Assembly: GCF_002368395.1 (NCBI RefSeq)
Contig: NZ_AP018254.1
Location: 310,001-374,000, forward strand
Source: Calothrix sp. NIES-3974
GTDB taxonomy: Bacteria; Cyanobacteriota; Cyanobacteriia; Cyanobacteriales; Nostocaceae
DNA: 64,000 bases
Reading direction: 5' to 3'
A program made the position numbers and the translations under genes. Positions 38,724 through 49,100 of this stretch are shown piece by piece. The first letter of the stretch is position 1. Each line of letters opens with the position of its first letter. Under the pieces are notes generated by a model. The model did not search any database. It was not told the DNA's origin and saw only the letters and a list, made by a program, of their open reading frames with translations.

Positions 38724-40133
38724 ATGCCAGCGAATTCCTGGCCCGAAAACGATTCTTACAACGACCTCGATCCGCTAAACTCACTGTTATCGGAGTTAGC
38801 GGTTGAAGATGATTCCCTGGAAACAAGAACGTCTTCGGTGTCATCACCATACCGGTTTAAAAATCGCCGTCGCAAAGCCGCGATCGCGTTAACAATTGTT
38901 TGGAGTAGCACCATTGCTCTGCATTTGCTATCCTTCGGTTCATCTGTGGTATTGGGGTTAACTACTTTACTAGGAATACACGCATTTTTGGTCGTGTTTA
39001 CTCGCCCACGAACCGCTACAGATGTCGTTACGGATAGTTTACCGTTTGTGTCAATTTTGGTTTCGGCCAAAAACGAAGAGGCGGTAATTGGCAATTTAGT
39101 CGAAAATCTCTGTAATCTCAAATATCCTCAAAACCTTTATGAGGTTTGGATGATTGATGATGGTAGTAGTGATGGTACTGCCGCAATTTTGAGCAAGTTT
39201 GCCCAAAAATATCAGCATCTCAAAATATTACGTCGTTCCGCTAACGCCGGTGGCGGTAAATCTGGGGCATTAAACCAAGTATTACCTCTAACTAAAGGGG
39301 AAATTATTGCCGTATTTGACGCTGATGCTCAAGTTCCCCTAGATACACTCACCCAAGTTGTACCCCTATTTTCCCGTCCCCAAATAGGTGCTGTACAAAT
39401 GCGTAAAGCGATCGCCAATGCACCGAAAAATTTCTGGACAAAGGGTCAAATGGCAGAAATGGCTGTGGATACCTATTTACAGTATCAACGCACTTGTATT
39501 GGTGGTATTGGGGAACTGCGGGGTAATGGTCAATTTGTCCGTCGCCAAGCCTTAGAAAGCTTTGGTGGTTGGAATGAAGAAACCATTACCGATGATTTAG
39601 ATTTAACCATGCGGTTACATTTGAATGGCTGGGATATTGAATGTGTTTTCCATCCTGCTGTCCAAGAAGAAGGTGTGACAAATGCGATCGCTCTTTGGCA
39701 TCAACGTAATCGTTGGGCAGAAGGCGGTTATCAAAGATACTTGGATTACTGGGATTTAATTCTTAAAAATCGCATGGGAGGATGGAAAACATGGGATATG
39801 TTCCTGTTTATGTTGATGCAATATTTATTGCCAACAGCCGCAATCCCCGATTTATTGATGGCTGCGATTCGCCATCGTCCACCCATGTTAGTACCTGTTA
39901 CTAGTTTGGCCTTTACCATGTCCATGACAGGAATGGCAGTCGGTTTAGCGCGAATCCAAAGATTGGAAGCACGTCCTTTAAATTATTTTGCGATCGCCTT
40001 GCAAACTTTACGTGGTACTTTATACATGTTGCACTGGGTAGTGGTGATGGGCAGTACCACCGCACGCATGTGTATTTTTCCCAAAAAATTAAAATGGGTC
40101 AAAACCGTGCATCAGGGTTCCCAACTCTCTTAA
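38724..40133 (+). CDS. Membrane glycosyltransferase family 2 (processive type)
   Basis: A 469-residue GT2 with a cytoplasmic N-terminus, two membrane helices (about 53-92), a catalytic domain (about 105-340) and further helices after about 355. Landmarks are ILVSAKNEEAVIGNLV, VWMIDDGSSDGTAA (DDG), VFDADAQVPLD (DxD), ETITDDLDLTMRLH (TDD) and LWHQRNRWAEGGYQ (Q-x3-R-W, processive motif). Such enzymes polymerise a sugar and push it through the membrane, as in poly-GlcNAc, hyaluronan and cellulose synthases. The polymer here is unknown. It stands alone, with a divergent ebsA upstream. It starts at ATG 38724. Confidence 0.85.
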   Translation: MPANSWPENDSYNDLDPLNSLLSELAVEDDSLETRTSSVSSPYRFKNRRRKAAIALTIVWSSTIALHLLSFGSSVVLGLTTLLGIHAFLVVFTRPRTATDVVTDSLPFVSILVSAKNEEAVIGNLVENLCNLKYPQNLYEVWMIDDGSSDGTAAILSKFAQKYQHLKILRRSANAGGGKSGALNQVLPLTKGEIIAVFDADAQVPLDTLTQVVPLFSRPQIGAVQMRKAIANAPKNFWTKGQMAEMAVDTYLQYQRTCIGGIGELRGNGQFVRRQALESFGGWNEETITDDLDLTMRLHLNGWDIECVFHPAVQEEGVTNAIALWHQRNRWAEGGYQRYLDYWDLILKNRMGGWKTWDMFLFMLMQYLLPTAAIPDLLMAAIRHRPPMLVPVTSLAFTMSMTGMAVGLARIQRLEARPLNYFAIALQTLRGTLYMLHWVVVMGSTTARMCIFPKKLKWVKTVHQGSQLS

Positions 40134-40848
40134 GGAAGCCAAATATACAGCCAAATTTAAGAATACAGTATCCAAGGGAGGCGAAAAAAGCTTCCCTAAT
40201 AATTCATTCAAAGAACCCCATAATACTGTCACATAATACTGTCACTTGTCCCTGACTCCTGACGGTAAAAGGCACTCATAAAGGTTATCTTTTCAACTTC
40301 TCAGCGGTTTCAAATAGTAACCTCATTCACACCATGTTTTACTAGTACTCCTACATTAATTATGATGGTTGATAGAAGACACGTAATTGCGCCTTTGTAT
40401 CTGTAATTGCGCCTTTTTATCTAGTGACCATGCTCTGCGTGGTCACTTCATTCACGAGGTTCCGCACCCACGCGAAGCATCGGTGCGAGGGAAAAGGTAG
40501 GCGTATGATAATAAAAAAAACCGAAGGATTTGTCGTTAAAATATTTAGGGTTTGCGGAAGAAAAAGTTCAATTCATTTTGAAATTACCTAAAGCATAATA
40601 TACCAGTAAAAACCGATAATTCTCAACAATTAGTAACTCCTGATATGTAATATAACTGACATTTATTTACCAGACTTATCCCCCAAAGTAGATGTCTCTA
40701 GCCGATTTATTGTATTCAGTAATACCAGAATCGGAGAATTTTGTATCATTGATTAATACTTCCGTAAAAAAAAAACCATTAACTTGCTTCAAAAGTGATT
40801 AGGGGTGATAGTATTAACCACGATGCTTTCTACCATTAGGAGAAAAAT
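40134..40848. other. Intergenic region, 715 bases, with short repeats and hairpins
   Basis: Contains two tandem 20-base units GTAATTGCGCCTTTGTATCT (40383-40402) and the same with one change (40403-40422). A hairpin GTGACCA...TGGTCAC (40424-40446) and a GCACC...GGTGC inverted repeat (about 40466-40488) follow. The strongly AT-rich stretch at 40500-40800 holds no gene. The cluster of inverted repeats could be the scar of an old IS or the 5' region of the next gene. Promoter not identified. Confidence 0.45.
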
Positions 40849-41364
40849 ATGAACAAGGGTAATTTACTGCGCAATGTTCTTGCAGGAGCAGGAATTGCTG
40901 CGGTAGGTGCAATTGGAACCAAAGCAGCTGTCGATTACTTCCGCAACCGTGGTAAGGAAGAAGTCGTCGATGAAAGTCAAGGAGATGCGCAAGAAACAGC
41001 ACCGAATGAAGTAGCATACGCAACCGTAGAGCCAAGTTCTGTACAATCGTTTTTAGATGCTAGTTTTGGTGAAGCAGGACGTTATGTTCCCAATCGTCCA
41101 CCCAAAGTTTTTGACTATCAAGGTCAACAGTATATGGTTATTTGGGCATACGACAATAAACAACAAAAAAACCAAATGCTGGCTTTTCAGTATGTAGGTG
41201 GTGAAAGAAAAATGATTGCTAGCGTTGGCTACACCAATGATAAAACTGACTATAACCTGAAATTATCGGGAACTCCATTTGCAGTCAGTGTCAATGGTAA
41301 TTTGTTAACATCTGGACAGTCGGAAACTGTTGGTACAAGTGATGTTGACTTTGTTTTGGCATAA
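40849..41364 (+). CDS. 171-residue membrane-anchored protein, unknown
   Basis: An N-terminal hydrophobic helix (about residues 7-30, LLRNVLAGAGIAAVGAIGTK) followed by a soluble region. After an acidic linker (KEEVVDESQGDAQETA) the rest (from about 62) has a mainly beta pattern, with YQGQQYMVIWAYDN, MLAFQYVGGERKMIASVGYT and NGNLLTSGQSETVG. I do not recognise the family. It could be a lipid-bound or periplasmic-facing protein. Its start at 40849 follows GGAGAAAAAT, a good Shine-Dalgarno, and a strong terminator lies 55 bases after its stop. Confidence 0.7.
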   Translation: MNKGNLLRNVLAGAGIAAVGAIGTKAAVDYFRNRGKEEVVDESQGDAQETAPNEVAYATVEPSSVQSFLDASFGEAGRYVPNRPPKVFDYQGQQYMVIWAYDNKQQKNQMLAFQYVGGERKMIASVGYTNDKTDYNLKLSGTPFAVSVNGNLLTSGQSETVGTSDVDFVLA

Positions 41365-41418
41365 TTTTGATGAAAGTATAAATTAAATAAATTTTTTTTA
41401 TCCCTATTGATGACGATA

Positions 41419-41450
41419 AAGGACTTAGTTACTATAACTAAGTCCTTCTT
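41419..41450 (+). terminator. Strong intrinsic terminator after 40849-41364
   Basis: AAGGACTTAGTTA (41419-41431) pairs perfectly with TAACTAAGTCCTT (41435-41447) across a CTA loop, followed by CTT and TTTTG a few bases on. A 13-bp perfect stem makes it one of the strongest hairpins in the window. Confidence 0.8.
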
Positions 41451-41697
41451 AATTTTGATTCTGGGAAACTGAATTAGATTGAATTATTGAATTACACCTA
41501 TTTGACTTCGGATTTCTCACAATTAGATGAAGAAAGACTTGGATTACTCGGATTTTGGACAATTTAACGATACATATTCAAAATACCTATCAAACTGTCC
41601 TATCGATATTTTTTTATCATATATGATAACAGACACTATTTTTGGGGTTAATACATAAGTTAACAAAAAAGCTACCTGCTATGTCATAATTGGAATT

Positions 41698-43080
41698 ATG
41701 GGAAAAGCAGGTCAAGCACTCAGACAAATACTAGATTCTTACAGCATCAGCCAAAGTCAACTGGCTATAGGGTTAGGTGTGGAACGTCCGATTTTCTTCC
41801 GTTGGTTTCACGAACAGACAGACCCCACAGCGGAAACTGTTGCAGAGATAGTCCAAGCCTTACATAATATCAATTCATCTGCTGCTAAAGATTTTGTGCA
41901 AGCATATTTAGGTAGTTTGACACATACCCCACAGACAGCTTCCACTCAGGAACTACCCCAATCAGAACGGGTTAATATTGGGGTTTTAGCTCAAATTTTT
42001 AATAATACTACCAACTCTTACAAATACTTATTTTTTTTATCCCTTTTAGACATTCTTAAAAGAAGATATTTTGATACTTTATCGCCAATTAGTTTTGAAG
42101 AAATTATTATAGAGATGCTAGCAAATGCTTGGTATCCTCATAATTACTTTAAACTATCTTTTGGAACACAAGACCAGATTACTCATAAATTAGATTCTCT
42201 GGAATTAGAAATCACAGAGCCAATTTTAAAATTTAGAGATACAGATAAAAAGTTATTAAGAAAAGCAATTCAGTCTCAGTATCTTGAGGACATTATTGCT
42301 TTTATTGGGAAATACGTTCCGTTTCGCCTGATTCGTCCTTTCTTTGCTCAAGAAACTAGAGGTTTACTAGATGCGAAAGTTAATCAAACTATTATTAATC
42401 TTGCTAATAATCTATTTGAAGAAATAAAACCCGTCTATTGCTTTAATTATCTATCTTTAAAAGACTGTAATGCAATTATTCTACATCAAGACTGGGTAGA
42501 ATATATTTCGGAAAACTATTCCATCGTCAGAAGTTGGGTATCTTGGAAATGGCTGGGTTATATGCAAAAATGCAACCCTAGTGTACCTGCTGTTTCTAAT
42601 AAACTATTTCCACCACAAAAAAGAGAATCACTAACTAGTCAAACTAAATTCTGGAAGTTGGTTTTAGAAAATACTGAAGTTCGCTGTATTTACTCTAACT
42701 TAGTTTTAACTACAGATAATTTATCTCTGGATCACTATTTACCTTGGTCATTTGTTGCTCATGATCAGCTTTGGAATTTAATTCCTACTATTCCATCAGT
42801 GAATTCATCAAAATCTAACAATATACCTTCTATAGACCAATATTTTCAAAAGTTTATTGAACTTCAATATCTTGGTTTAACTATTAGCAATAATCTTATG
42901 AATGAGAACCAATGGAATAAATATATTGAACCTTATCTAGCTGATTTAAAAATTGATAGAAATAATTTATTAAATATAATAATTTTGAGAAAGGCTTATG
43001 AAAGTACGGTGATTCCTCTTATTTCTCTGGCAATTAATCAAGGCTTTGTGGCAGACTGGTTGTATCTAACGTCAAGGTGA
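41698..43080 (+). CDS. XRE-type HTH fused to HNH endonuclease
   Basis: A 460-residue protein. Residues about 1-45 form an XRE-like HTH (LRQILDSYSISQSQLAIGLG, then VERPIFFRWFHEQTD). A long helical middle (about 85-315) follows. The C-terminal HNH domain begins EVRCIYSNLVLTTDNLSLDH (about 327-346), with the catalytic D-H pair and then LPWSFVAHDQLWNLIP, whose N completes the HNH metal site, and SKSNNIPS. This HNH subtype is found in restriction and homing-type nucleases and in Cas9-related enzymes. An HTH-HNH fusion suggests a DNA-cleaving defence or mobile-element protein that also regulates itself. It has no named subfamily that I recognise. Codon use is AT-rich relative to the housekeeping genes, suggesting transfer. 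ATG 41698 follows TAATTGGAATT. Confidence 0.75.
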   Translation: MGKAGQALRQILDSYSISQSQLAIGLGVERPIFFRWFHEQTDPTAETVAEIVQALHNINSSAAKDFVQAYLGSLTHTPQTASTQELPQSERVNIGVLAQIFNNTTNSYKYLFFLSLLDILKRRYFDTLSPISFEEIIIEMLANAWYPHNYFKLSFGTQDQITHKLDSLELEITEPILKFRDTDKKLLRKAIQSQYLEDIIAFIGKYVPFRLIRPFFAQETRGLLDAKVNQTIINLANNLFEEIKPVYCFNYLSLKDCNAIILHQDWVEYISENYSIVRSWVSWKWLGYMQKCNPSVPAVSNKLFPPQKRESLTSQTKFWKLVLENTEVRCIYSNLVLTTDNLSLDHYLPWSFVAHDQLWNLIPTIPSVNSSKSNNIPSIDQYFQKFIELQYLGLTISNNLMNENQWNKYIEPYLADLKIDRNNLLNIIILRKAYESTVIPLISLAINQGFVADWLYLTSR

Positions 43081-43225
43081 CGCAGCCTCAGTTCTAACCT
43101 CTGACATCCTAGATCAAAAAATGGGACTTGCACCCATTCTTGGTATGGAAAAAGAAGCACTCCCAGGGTAAGCGCATCTTAAAATGTATATGAAAATACA
43201 GAATATCGAGCAAGAAGATGCATGA

Positions 43226-43744
43226 AATAAAAGAGAAGCCTGTCGTCTACGCCAATTGGAAATGGAAGAAGATGAAAAAGCGATCGCACTTCTTCGAGAT
43301 CAATTACAAAGCTTACTGCTCGATCATATACCCGGCTTAATCATCAATGGTGATATTTCTTCCCGTTTGTCAGGAAATCTCCACATTTCCATACCCGATG
43401 TTCCGAACAGCGCCATTATTGCTAGAGTCCGTCACAAACTAGCAATTTCAACTGGTGCAGCTTGCTCATCAGGTGTAGAAACACCTTCCCATGTCTTGAC
43501 TGCAATTGGCTTACCCCAAGACGCGATCGCAGGAGCATTACGTATTGGAATTGGTAAGTTTACAACTCTCCCAGAAATTAAACTAGCTGCATCGATTTTA
43601 GCTGAAGCAGTTAGCTTGACTCGAAAATTGTTAATTACTCGTAATCCATCATCACCTGTACCCAGCGAGGTGGACGGGGGATGGGATTACCAAGACGATC
43701 GAGGAGTAGCCAAGCACCAATGTGGACAAGGAACAAATAAATAA
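43226..43744 (+). pseudogene. Truncated cysteine desulfurase (C-terminal third, DndA-like)
   Basis: The frame opens after a TGA at 43223 and ends at 43744. Its only in-frame ATG (43262) is deep in the homologous region. Residues corresponding to the C-terminal third of class V desulfurases are clear: NLHISIPDVPNSAIIARVRH, then STGAACSSGVETPSHVLTAI with the active-site Cys, and GALRIGIGKFTT. The PLP domain with its Schiff-base Lys is absent, so the product cannot be a working desulfurase. The last 110 bases run antisense into the 3' end of the next gene, so the true C-terminus is also lost. The spacing and wording of the Cys region resemble DndA of DNA phosphorothioation rather than IscS/SufS; this is from memory. 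It is 146 bases after the XRE-HNH gene. Confidence 0.7.
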
Positions 43745-44348
43745 AATTTTGAAAAATGACCAGAGCGATCGCAAAAATTTGAATGGTGATGGAACTAAGT
43801 GATAGTAGGATTCCCAATCTGAGGAATAGCCATTCCAGAAAACCAGTAACTTGATTAATGAGATAAACCCACAAGTCCTCACCAGTGAGCAGGGAAAGTA
43901 ACCAAAAGCGGAAAAATACACCGATAGTCCCTAGTATTGATCCTAAACTAATTGACACCAACCATCCTACTTGTCTATGCCAAGTAGCTCCTAATAACAC
44001 CCCCATTACCCCAAAAGGCATCACAAACAGGATACTCCTTACCGGTCCCATCAAGACAGTTAGTAACAAACCAGAGACAATTGCAGCCTTCCACGCAGCA
44101 CGATGACCCCAGCGTAAATAGACTAACGCAATGGGAAGGGGGAAGAAAATCCGTAAAACTGGCCCTAACGGAAAATAAACATTAATCAGCCAAATTAGAC
44201 TTGCTGTGCTGGCTAAAAAGGCAGTTTCCACCAATCGTAACGGTGCTTCAACCTGTAGTCGGGGGGAATGGGAACCGATTTGGAAGGAGTGGGTTAGATT
44301 CGGAGATGGTTTCGCAGTCTCATCGGAGGGATTATCGGCAATGCTCAT
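43635..44348 (-). CDS. DUF2232 family membrane protein
   Basis: A 237-residue multi-span membrane protein with about six or seven helices from residue 42 on. It begins with a polar Ser/Pro-rich N-terminus (SDETAKPSPNLTHSFQIGSH). Conserved DUF2232 stretches include IRIFFPLPIALVYLRWGHRA-type (here LRIFFPLPIALVYLRWGHRA) and GVMGVLLGATW. The family is related to ECF-type substrate-binding membrane proteins, but its ligand is unknown. It starts at ATG 44348, 24 bases after the Crp-like gene ends, and both are read leftwards, so they are probably one operon. Its end overlaps the desulfurase remnant. Confidence 0.8.
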   Translation of the reverse strand: MSIADNPSDETAKPSPNLTHSFQIGSHSPRLQVEAPLRLVETAFLASTASLIWLINVYFPLGPVLRIFFPLPIALVYLRWGHRAAWKAAIVSGLLLTVLMGPVRSILFVMPFGVMGVLLGATWHRQVGWLVSISLGSILGTIGVFFRFWLLSLLTGEDLWVYLINQVTGFLEWLFLRLGILLSLSSITIQIFAIALVIFQNFIYLFLVHIGAWLLLDRLGNPIPRPPRWVQVMMDYE

Positions 44349-44371
44349 AACAAATTATTACGGATTGGTGG

Positions 44372-45070
44372 TTACACTATCATTTTTTCTAACGCTGTTA
44401 AATCGGGAATACAAATTATATCTTGCTGACGATGGATTAGTCCTTTTTTTTCCAGTTTGGTTAGTACCCGTGTCACCGTTTCCCGCGCTAACCCACTCAA
44501 ACTACTCAGTTCGCGATGGGGTAAATTGGGAATTTCCGTACCCGTTTTCGCCTTAATCCCTTGACCGTCAGCCAGAAATAACAAAGTATCTGCCACCCGT
44601 GATTGGCTATCAGACTCACGTAAACGCAAACGTCTGTTAACTTGACGTAAGCGACGCGCCATTAACTGCGCTAGTCTCACTCCAGCCATTGGTTCAGTAT
44701 GGAGTAATTTCACAAAATCCTGCGCTGGCATACTACCAATATTAGTCGGAGTCAAGGTAATCACATCGGTAGAACGTGGTACCTCATCCAGTGCAGCCAT
44801 TTCGCCAAATAGCTCCCCCTTGCCAATGATATTGAGTGTAACCTCCTTCCCCTCCAAATTGTAAGTGCGAATCTTCACCCAGCCATCAATTATGAAATAG
44901 ACAGAACCACCCCAATCATTTTCCAACAAAATCACTTGGTTTGCAGGATGCGATCGCGTCACCATATTTGCTAATGCTAACTCAATCAAATTTTCTGGCA
45001 ATCCTTGAAAAAAAGGAGCCAAACGCATCCAAGTTTCCATATACTCCTGGGGGTTCTTCCATTCTTCCAT
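44372..45070 (-). CDS. Crp/Fnr family transcriptional regulator
   Basis: A 232-residue regulator. An N-terminal cyclic-nucleotide-binding-fold domain (ANQVILLENDWGGSVYFIID, VTLNIIGKGELFGEMAALDE) is joined by the long dimer helix (QLMARRLRQVNRRLRLRESD) to a winged HTH (HRELSSLSGLARETVTRVLT). It lacks the cysteines of FNR; the effector could be cAMP or another small molecule, as in other cyanobacterial members. It is not NtcA, which has a different N-terminus. The ATG at 45070 is preferred; a GTG at 45103 would add eleven residues. It is cotranscribed with the DUF2232 gene. Confidence 0.88.
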   Translation of the reverse strand: MEEWKNPQEYMETWMRLAPFFQGLPENLIELALANMVTRSHPANQVILLENDWGGSVYFIIDGWVKIRTYNLEGKEVTLNIIGKGELFGEMAALDEVPRSTDVITLTPTNIGSMPAQDFVKLLHTEPMAGVRLAQLMARRLRQVNRRLRLRESDSQSRVADTLLFLADGQGIKAKTGTEIPNLPHRELSSLSGLARETVTRVLTKLEKKGLIHRQQDIICIPDLTALEKMIV

Positions 45071-45103
45071 GTCAATATCTCTCCCAATAGCCGAGAACAG
45101 CAC

Positions 45104-46183
45104 ATCAACAGTATAGAAGTTGCGATTTACACCACAACTCAGTCGGCAATCCCAGCACCAGCCATTATTGCTCAGTCACATTCCAAGATAAAGCTAAACT
45201 ATGTTACATAGCAAAGAAGTTTTTATTAAAAGGGGTGCTGGGGAAAAAATATTTTGATTTTCATCCCGACCCCCCTCGAAGAAAAGCCACCTGACGGAAA
45301 GCTTTTGGGTGCTGTGTAAGAAAATGTATCAAAATTTGAGCAAAATGGTATTATGCACCTCTTCAGACTTGATCACTCCTCTTACACCCGCATTTCTCAC
45401 GCAACCTAAAACTCACAGGGAACAGTCCGTGACGGGAGTATCCGTTACTCAAGGCTTATAACTTACTTGTGAGAAATTCTGGTTATAGAGCTTTTTCTTC
45501 AGAGTACTCACCTTGTATGTATTAGTGTGTTTCCTGTAACCTGATCTCAAATCCTTTTATCCCCAAATGTGTTTAACCTTACTTTCCATATACCCAAGGC
45601 AAATTATTTTTGTTAACGTAAGATTTTTAGCTAATTGCGATGACAAAGGATGATACAGACAATGGGGAGGTCAAAGGAGTGAAAGTATATTTGTTTTAGT
45701 CTCAATTCTGACTAGATGTAATTGGTGAAATTGTTAATATTTGGGTGCAAAAGAGATTATTGTCAAGTCAGTTGGTATTAATTAAGACGTAAAAAATGCT
45801 GGACTAAAAGCAAGCGATCGCGTAATCTTTTTTATTTAGGTGTCAATTTCTGCTCTAGGCGTGGCACATCCAAGTTTGACTGTTGGCAACAGAATCCTTC
45901 TTGTGCTGTTGATGTTTTTCTGCCGTTGAAGTTATAAATTTGGGCAGTACAGACATAAAATTTATGTTTGCCAATTATTGTCTGAGTAAAATATCCTAAA
46001 TTGGATTGTCATCAGTCGATACGGCAACAGTTATCAATTTCTGTCTGTCAAGTTCTTTGTTCCAATTATTCCCCTGGAGACGACCCACCGGATCATCTCT
46101 ATTCCCCACTCCCTACTCACTCTACTTTCAAGCTAGCATTAGCAAAATTAATCTAATTATATTTTCGAGTTAAGGTAAAAAAA
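45104..46183. promoter_or_regulatory. Divergent intergenic region, Crp-like gene / giant ATPase
   Basis: About 1.1 kb with no convincing ORF. It holds promoters for both flanking genes and a heptamer run with a degenerate GAGACGACCCACCGGATCAT palindrome (about 46078-46100). A segment at 45324-45352 (ATGTATCAAAATTTGAGCA) resembles 23842-23872 (ATGTATCAAAATTTTAGTG), perhaps another old repeat. ACTCCTCTTACACCCG at about 45377 is reminiscent of, but not the same as, the Yfr1 sRNA motif ACTCCTCACAC, so I do not annotate it. Confidence 0.4.
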
Positions 46184-49100
46184 GTGACTTCCCGCACAAC
46201 TGAAATTCAATCGTTGATTGCAGATATTGATGGTTTACTGGCAAATACTGGTAAGCGTTTATCCCGTTCTTTATTCCAAAAAGCTTCTGGTTCGGTTGAT
46301 GATACTAATTCTCAACCTCGGCAGATTTTAGAACGTGTTCGCAGTCTCTTGATTGATTTAAGTTCGGAAAATGGCGATGGGAACCGTGAGGTTGCTGGGG
46401 TATTGCCAACAAATTCACCGATATTGGCTAAGTTGCGGGGGGAGGATTTACCCTCTCCCCAGGAACAAATTAACGAAGTCATCACACCTTTGCGGGAAGA
46501 AATTCAAGCTTTACTCGCAGAACGTCAAAATTTGGTTCAGGAAATTCGGGAACTAGAACAACAACGCTTAAAAAATCATTCCCTTACTCAACAGTTAGCC
46601 CAGCAAGAACAAACGATTGCGGAATTTTTACAAGTCTTAACTAATCGCTTAGATGCTCGATTTCCCCTACCACCATCGTCAACCGGGTTAGGAAATTGGG
46701 ATAATACCGTAATTCCGCCATCACCAGAATTTAATCTCCCTGATATTCCTCATGCTGCTGTAGGAGCGATAGGTAATCATCCATCGACGGAAAAACTCGC
46801 AAGATTAACCGAAGAACTAGATCGACGTTTATTAGCACTAGATGGAACTGTGAATGTGGTGTTTGATGCACTGCAACGCAATATTCAAACCTATGGGGAA
46901 TCCCTTTCCCAAAGTTTGACCAGGATGCAAAGCACTAGTCAGCAAGGTGAGGAGGTTTTAATTAACTTAATTCGGAATTTAACCCAAGCAATCCCAACTC
47001 AAGTTCCCCCTGGGAATATTTCCAGTGGTAGTTCTAGTAATAGCTCTAGCAATAGTCCCACGAGAATTATTAGTGCAGATCCGCTGGTAAATACTCCCCA
47101 GTCAAATCCCCAACAGCAATCTGGGGAAGAAAGCACTTCAATTTCTTCCCCCTCAACCTCCATCGATACCCCGGATTTAGATGCACTATTGCTGGAGTTA
47201 AGTCAGGATATGGACACCTCCTCTAATATTGCCAATCAACCCAGAACTAGTAAAAATATACCGGGGAGTGATGCCATCGACGCTTTATATGCGGGGTTAT
47301 TCACCACGGATATCAAACCTAGTTACAATGCGAATTTCCACACCCCACCGCAACCCGAGACCATTTTCCAGCCAAATCAGGAGCAAAATGTTGTTCAAGA
47401 TACTATCACCGATAGGGGTAATTCCGACATCATCAATGGGGTTGATGAAATAGCCACCATATTAGCAGACCCAGGAAATGGGGAAATTGATTTACAAACA
47501 GTTGAACATACTTCCCCGGAAGTGGAAACAACCACACCTGCAATCCATCCACTCAATCCCAGCGAAATCATTGTCACAGAATCATCACAAACTGAATTAG
47601 TAGTTGAAGAAACAACCATCGAAAACCCTCCAGAAACATCTTCAGAAATTAGCCAATCAGCTCAAGATTTATATCCACCCACCACCTTAGATCCCAATCT
47701 TGTCGTCAAAATTCTCCCCAGCAACCCCAATTCCCCAACTTCCCTTCCCCAAGAATTAACAGACCCCTGGTTAGATGACCCAGAAGAATCTAATCCGTCG
47801 GAAACAATTGCAGCACAACCACCCGAACCATCAGACATAATTACCACCCTCACCGACCTGGAAATCAAACCGCAACCCCCCACACCCGAATTAACCACCA
47901 ATTCCCAATCCCACCAAACCCCACTTTCTTCCGCGACATCACGGGATAATTTAATTGCGCAAGCAACAGCTAGCCTGGATTTAGACCAGATTATTCCCGA
48001 AATATCCCTAGATTCCCAGCAACAAGCCCAACTCCACGCTGATTTAACCCAATTTGAAGCTCAACCAGTAATTCCCCTACCCCTAGAAACACCCTCAGAA
48101 ATAGCTAGTACCCCAACCCTACCCACACCCAACTTAGAAAAAGTACCCATGGGGGATACGCAAATTACACCCCTACCGGAACCGGAAATTATTTCCATCA
48201 CCCAATCCAGCGATGATGACGACGCGCAAAATGCAGCCGCAGATTCGGCAGAAACGGTGTGGTATCTAGGAATTGATATTGGTACAACCGGAATTTCCGC
48301 TGCTTTACTAAATCGAACCACCACGGAAATTTATCCCATTTATTGGTCTACCGGTTTAGACACCAATAGTACGGCTCCTCTTCGAGAAGAAATTGATCTG
48401 GCGAACACAAAACGCACATTCCGCCTACCAGCAGAAGTATATTTACAAACTAACCATACCAGTGATAACTCTCATCAATTTACCGCCCAACTCAAACCAT
48501 ACCTGCAAATTGCCCTACCCTACCGCAACCAACAAAATAGCTGGGAACCCACCCTCCAACTCAACGAAGCTGCCAGCGTATCCCTAGCTTGGATAGTGCG
48601 ATCGCTGTCCAAATTATTCCTCACCCTCAAATCCGATACCCACAGCACCACCATTGGTTTAACCGCCTCTGCCCTGGGTTTACCCGCCGCCAACTTCACC
48701 CAAATTATAGAGAACTTGAGTGGTGTAATTTGTAACTGTCCCACCAATTGGTCAGAACAATACCGATTTAATATCCGGGAAGCTTTACTCATAGCCAAAC
48801 TCGTCTCCCATCCCCAGGAAGTCTTCTTTGTCGAAGAAGCGATCGCCAGCCTCATTTGCGAACTAGATGGAGCCAATGGGGAAGAAGTATACACCCACAC
48901 CGCCAACCAACTCCAACCCACCCGTAGCCAAGAAGCACCCATCCTCGGTAATACCCTAGCGATTAATCTCGGTGCTAGTGGCACAGAAATGTCCCTAGTT
49001 GATATCCCCGAAAACCTCCTAGAACTTGCCCACAGCGACTTCATGCTCCACAGTTTCGCCTACGGCGGTAAAGGCATCGAACAGGATATCATTTGCCAAC

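Noticed and set aside
43218-43256. Short frame reading MHEIKEKPVVYAN as the N-terminus of the desulfurase
   Set aside because: It overlaps in another frame with residues that align to the desulfurase C-terminal third, and twelve residues are too few to exclude chance; mentioned only as a possibility.
45377-45400. Yfr1-like sRNA motif
   Set aside because: The core reads ACTCCTCTTACACC, not the invariant ACTCCTCACAC, and the flanking hairpins of Yfr1 are missing.
48520-49044. Long minus-strand ORF within the ASKHA gene
   Set aside because: A shadow of the real plus-strand frame; its translation is Arg/Ser-rich and without any domain.
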